DNA of 64,000 bases, taken from the NCBI GenBank assembly GCA_030533325.1, contig JAUNJJ010000005.1:1-64000 (forward strand), read 5' to 3'. Of the stretch, positions 63,050 through 64,000 are shown piece after piece (the first letter of the stretch is position 1; the number at the start of each line of letters is the position of its first letter). The stretch is from Oscillospiraceae bacterium. GTDB lineage: Bacteria > Bacillota > Clostridia > Oscillospirales > Ruminococcaceae. Made by a program: the position numbers and the translations under genes. A model generated the notes under the pieces. The model was not told where the DNA came from, made no database searches, and was given only the letters and a program-made list of their open reading frames with translations.

Positions 63050-64000
63050 TTACTTTCTGAGCTGTATTGGCATAAGAAGATACATAAAGCTGTCTCCGTT
63101 TGTCGGAACGATACGAACCGGCTTGTTGGCTGCCATCAGCTGAATTTTTATTTTATCTGTTTCACATGCTTTGAGTGCATCAAGAAGAAATTTGTTATTA
63201 AATCCTATTTCGATGGCTTCTCCGTTAACTTCTGCAGGTATGGAATCATTAATCTTACCTATACTTGTCTTACAGTCAATCCTGAGTGAACCGTCTTCAA
63301 AAACGCATCTTACAGGACATTTGTTTTTTTCATTTATGAGAAGAGAGCATCTTTCGATACTGTCATAAAATTCTCTGGTTTTAATTATGACTTCTGTTTT
63401 GAAATCAGAAGGAATACTTGCCTTGTAGTTGTGAAATTCACCTTCAAGCAGACGAGAAACAACATAATATCCGGAAATCTCAAATATGATATTTTTTGAG
63501 TTTGTGAAAATATGGCAGATTTCTTCTTTGTTTTCTGAAGAATCCTGAGAATTATCTTCAGGAGAAGGTTTTGATGAATCACCTTTTGAAAGAAGTTTTG
63601 AGATTTCATTAAGTGTTTTTGAAGGAACAACGAAGTTAACTTTCTCATCTGTACCTATTCCTTCAGTTCTGATTGCAAGTCTGAATCCGTCTATGGCAAC
63701 CATGCGGAAAATTCTGTCTTCGATATCGAAAAGTTCACCAGTAAGGATTGGCTTATTATCATTTACAGATACAGCATGATTGGTGTGCTCTATCATGTTC
63801 TTCAGGATATGCTGAGGTACATCAATACTGTTGTCACTGTTAATGGATGGAAAATCAGGGTACTCGGCTGCGGATATAGCTGAGATATCATAGGTCGTGT
63901 TGTTTCCGAGAATGTTAACGTTTAGCTTTTCATCTACGGTAATCTTAAGCTCGTCGGATGACATTCTTCTGATTATTTCGCTGAAAAGCCTTGCGTTAAC
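63050..64000 (-). CDS. dnaN: DNA polymerase III beta sliding clamp, partial
   Basis: The 5' end lies beyond the window: the frame stays open through 64000 ([12 protein letters not shown] just before the internal Met at 63964). The visible 316 codons hold the second and third clamp domains ([54 protein letters not shown], the C-terminal clamp end). A Ser/Asp/Glu-rich insert ([19 protein letters not shown]) sits in the middle domain and is not usual. dnaA should follow to the right. Confidence 0.97.
   Translation of the reverse strand, partial: VNARLFSEIIRRMSSDELKITVDEKLNVNILGNNTTYDISAISAAEYPDFPSINSDNSIDVPQHILKNMIEHTNHAVSVNDNKPILTGELFDIEDRIFRMVAIDGFRLAIRTEGIGTDEKVNFVVPSKTLNEISKLLSKGDSSKPSPEDNSQDSSENKEEICHIFTNSKNIIFEISGYYVVSRLLEGEFHNYKASIPSDFKTEVIIKTREFYDSIERCSLLINEKNKCPVRCVFEDGSLRIDCKTSIGKINDSIPAEVNGEAIEIGFNNKFLLDALKACETDKIKIQLMAANKPVRIVPTNGDSFMYLLMPIQLRK

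Overview
The window looks like chromosomal DNA of a low-to-mid GC, Gram-positive anaerobe of the Ruminococcus group (Oscillospiraceae). The evidence is a dockerin-bearing secreted esterase and a dockerin-bearing serpin (cellulosome parts), a SpoVAC sporulation protein, a 2-hydroxyacyl-CoA dehydratase activase pair, consensus TTGACA/TATAAT promoters, strong AGGAGG ribosome sites and frequent TTG/GTG starts. The right edge is the classic origin-proximal block dnaN - S4 protein - recF - remB-like - gyrB - YcxB-like - gyrA on the minus strand, so dnaA and oriC should lie just beyond the right end.

Layout. (1) 0.2-19.6 kb, plus strand: a Wzx/Wzy capsule or exopolysaccharide locus. It has a priming sugar transferase, GT4, WecG/TagA-type and GT32 transferases, a three-gene UDP-N-acetyl-L-fucosamine pathway (CapE/CapF/CapG type), polymerase, flippase, a fused Wzz/BY-kinase with its PHP phosphatase, a pyruvyltransferase fused to an FrhB-like iron-sulfur domain, an acyltransferase with a G8 tract in its fifth to fifteenth codons, and WecB, GlmS and GalE for precursor supply. 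(2) 19.6-24.1 kb: an unrecognised three-gene block: a frameshifted regulator-like gene, a 778-residue cytosolic-looking protein with two Phe/Gly/Ser-rich segments, and a protein joining an HNH-like zinc motif to a GH25 lysozyme domain. (3) 24.1-25.7 kb: an IS5/IS1182-like insertion sequence whose end supplies the stop codon of the next gene. (4) 25.7-43.6 kb: a mobilizable integrated element: NYN-domain nuclease, ParA/ParB, SSB, MobC and relaxase with an oriT-like inverted repeat, WYL regulator, SLOG-like protein, an IS110 insertion with a candidate bridge RNA, HTH and sigma-like regulators, an AntA/KilAC antirepressor flanked by dense hairpin arrays, excisionase and tyrosine integrase. It carries an R-S-E ADP-ribosyltransferase-like cargo gene. 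No type IV secretion genes are visible, so it probably needs a helper. (5) 43.6-45.5 kb: debris of older mobile DNA: an Abi_2 fragment, an intact YafQ-type toxin-antitoxin pair, a tRNA-3'-end-like attachment scar and an IS1182-type transposase remnant. (6) 45.5-64 kb: core genome: TipA-like MerR regulator, cellulosomal CE2-like esterase and serpin, dehydratase activase pair, phosphoesterase, SpoVAC and the gyrase/recF/dnaN block.

How the genes work together. The first region makes, modifies, exports and phospho-regulates a surface polysaccharide that probably contains FucNAc and ManNAc and may carry pyruvate and O-acyl groups. The mobile region has unusually dense RNA-level control: a likely RBS switch before the HTH regulator, a second RBS-hiding hairpin before xis, hairpin arrays around the antirepressor, and a 17-codon leader peptide coupled to the NYN gene. 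The best candidates for something undescribed are the 778-aa/HNH-GH25 pair, the hairpin arrays around the antirepressor, and the alternative-pairing leader at 39285-39359. All calls are from reading the sequence; no database search was run.
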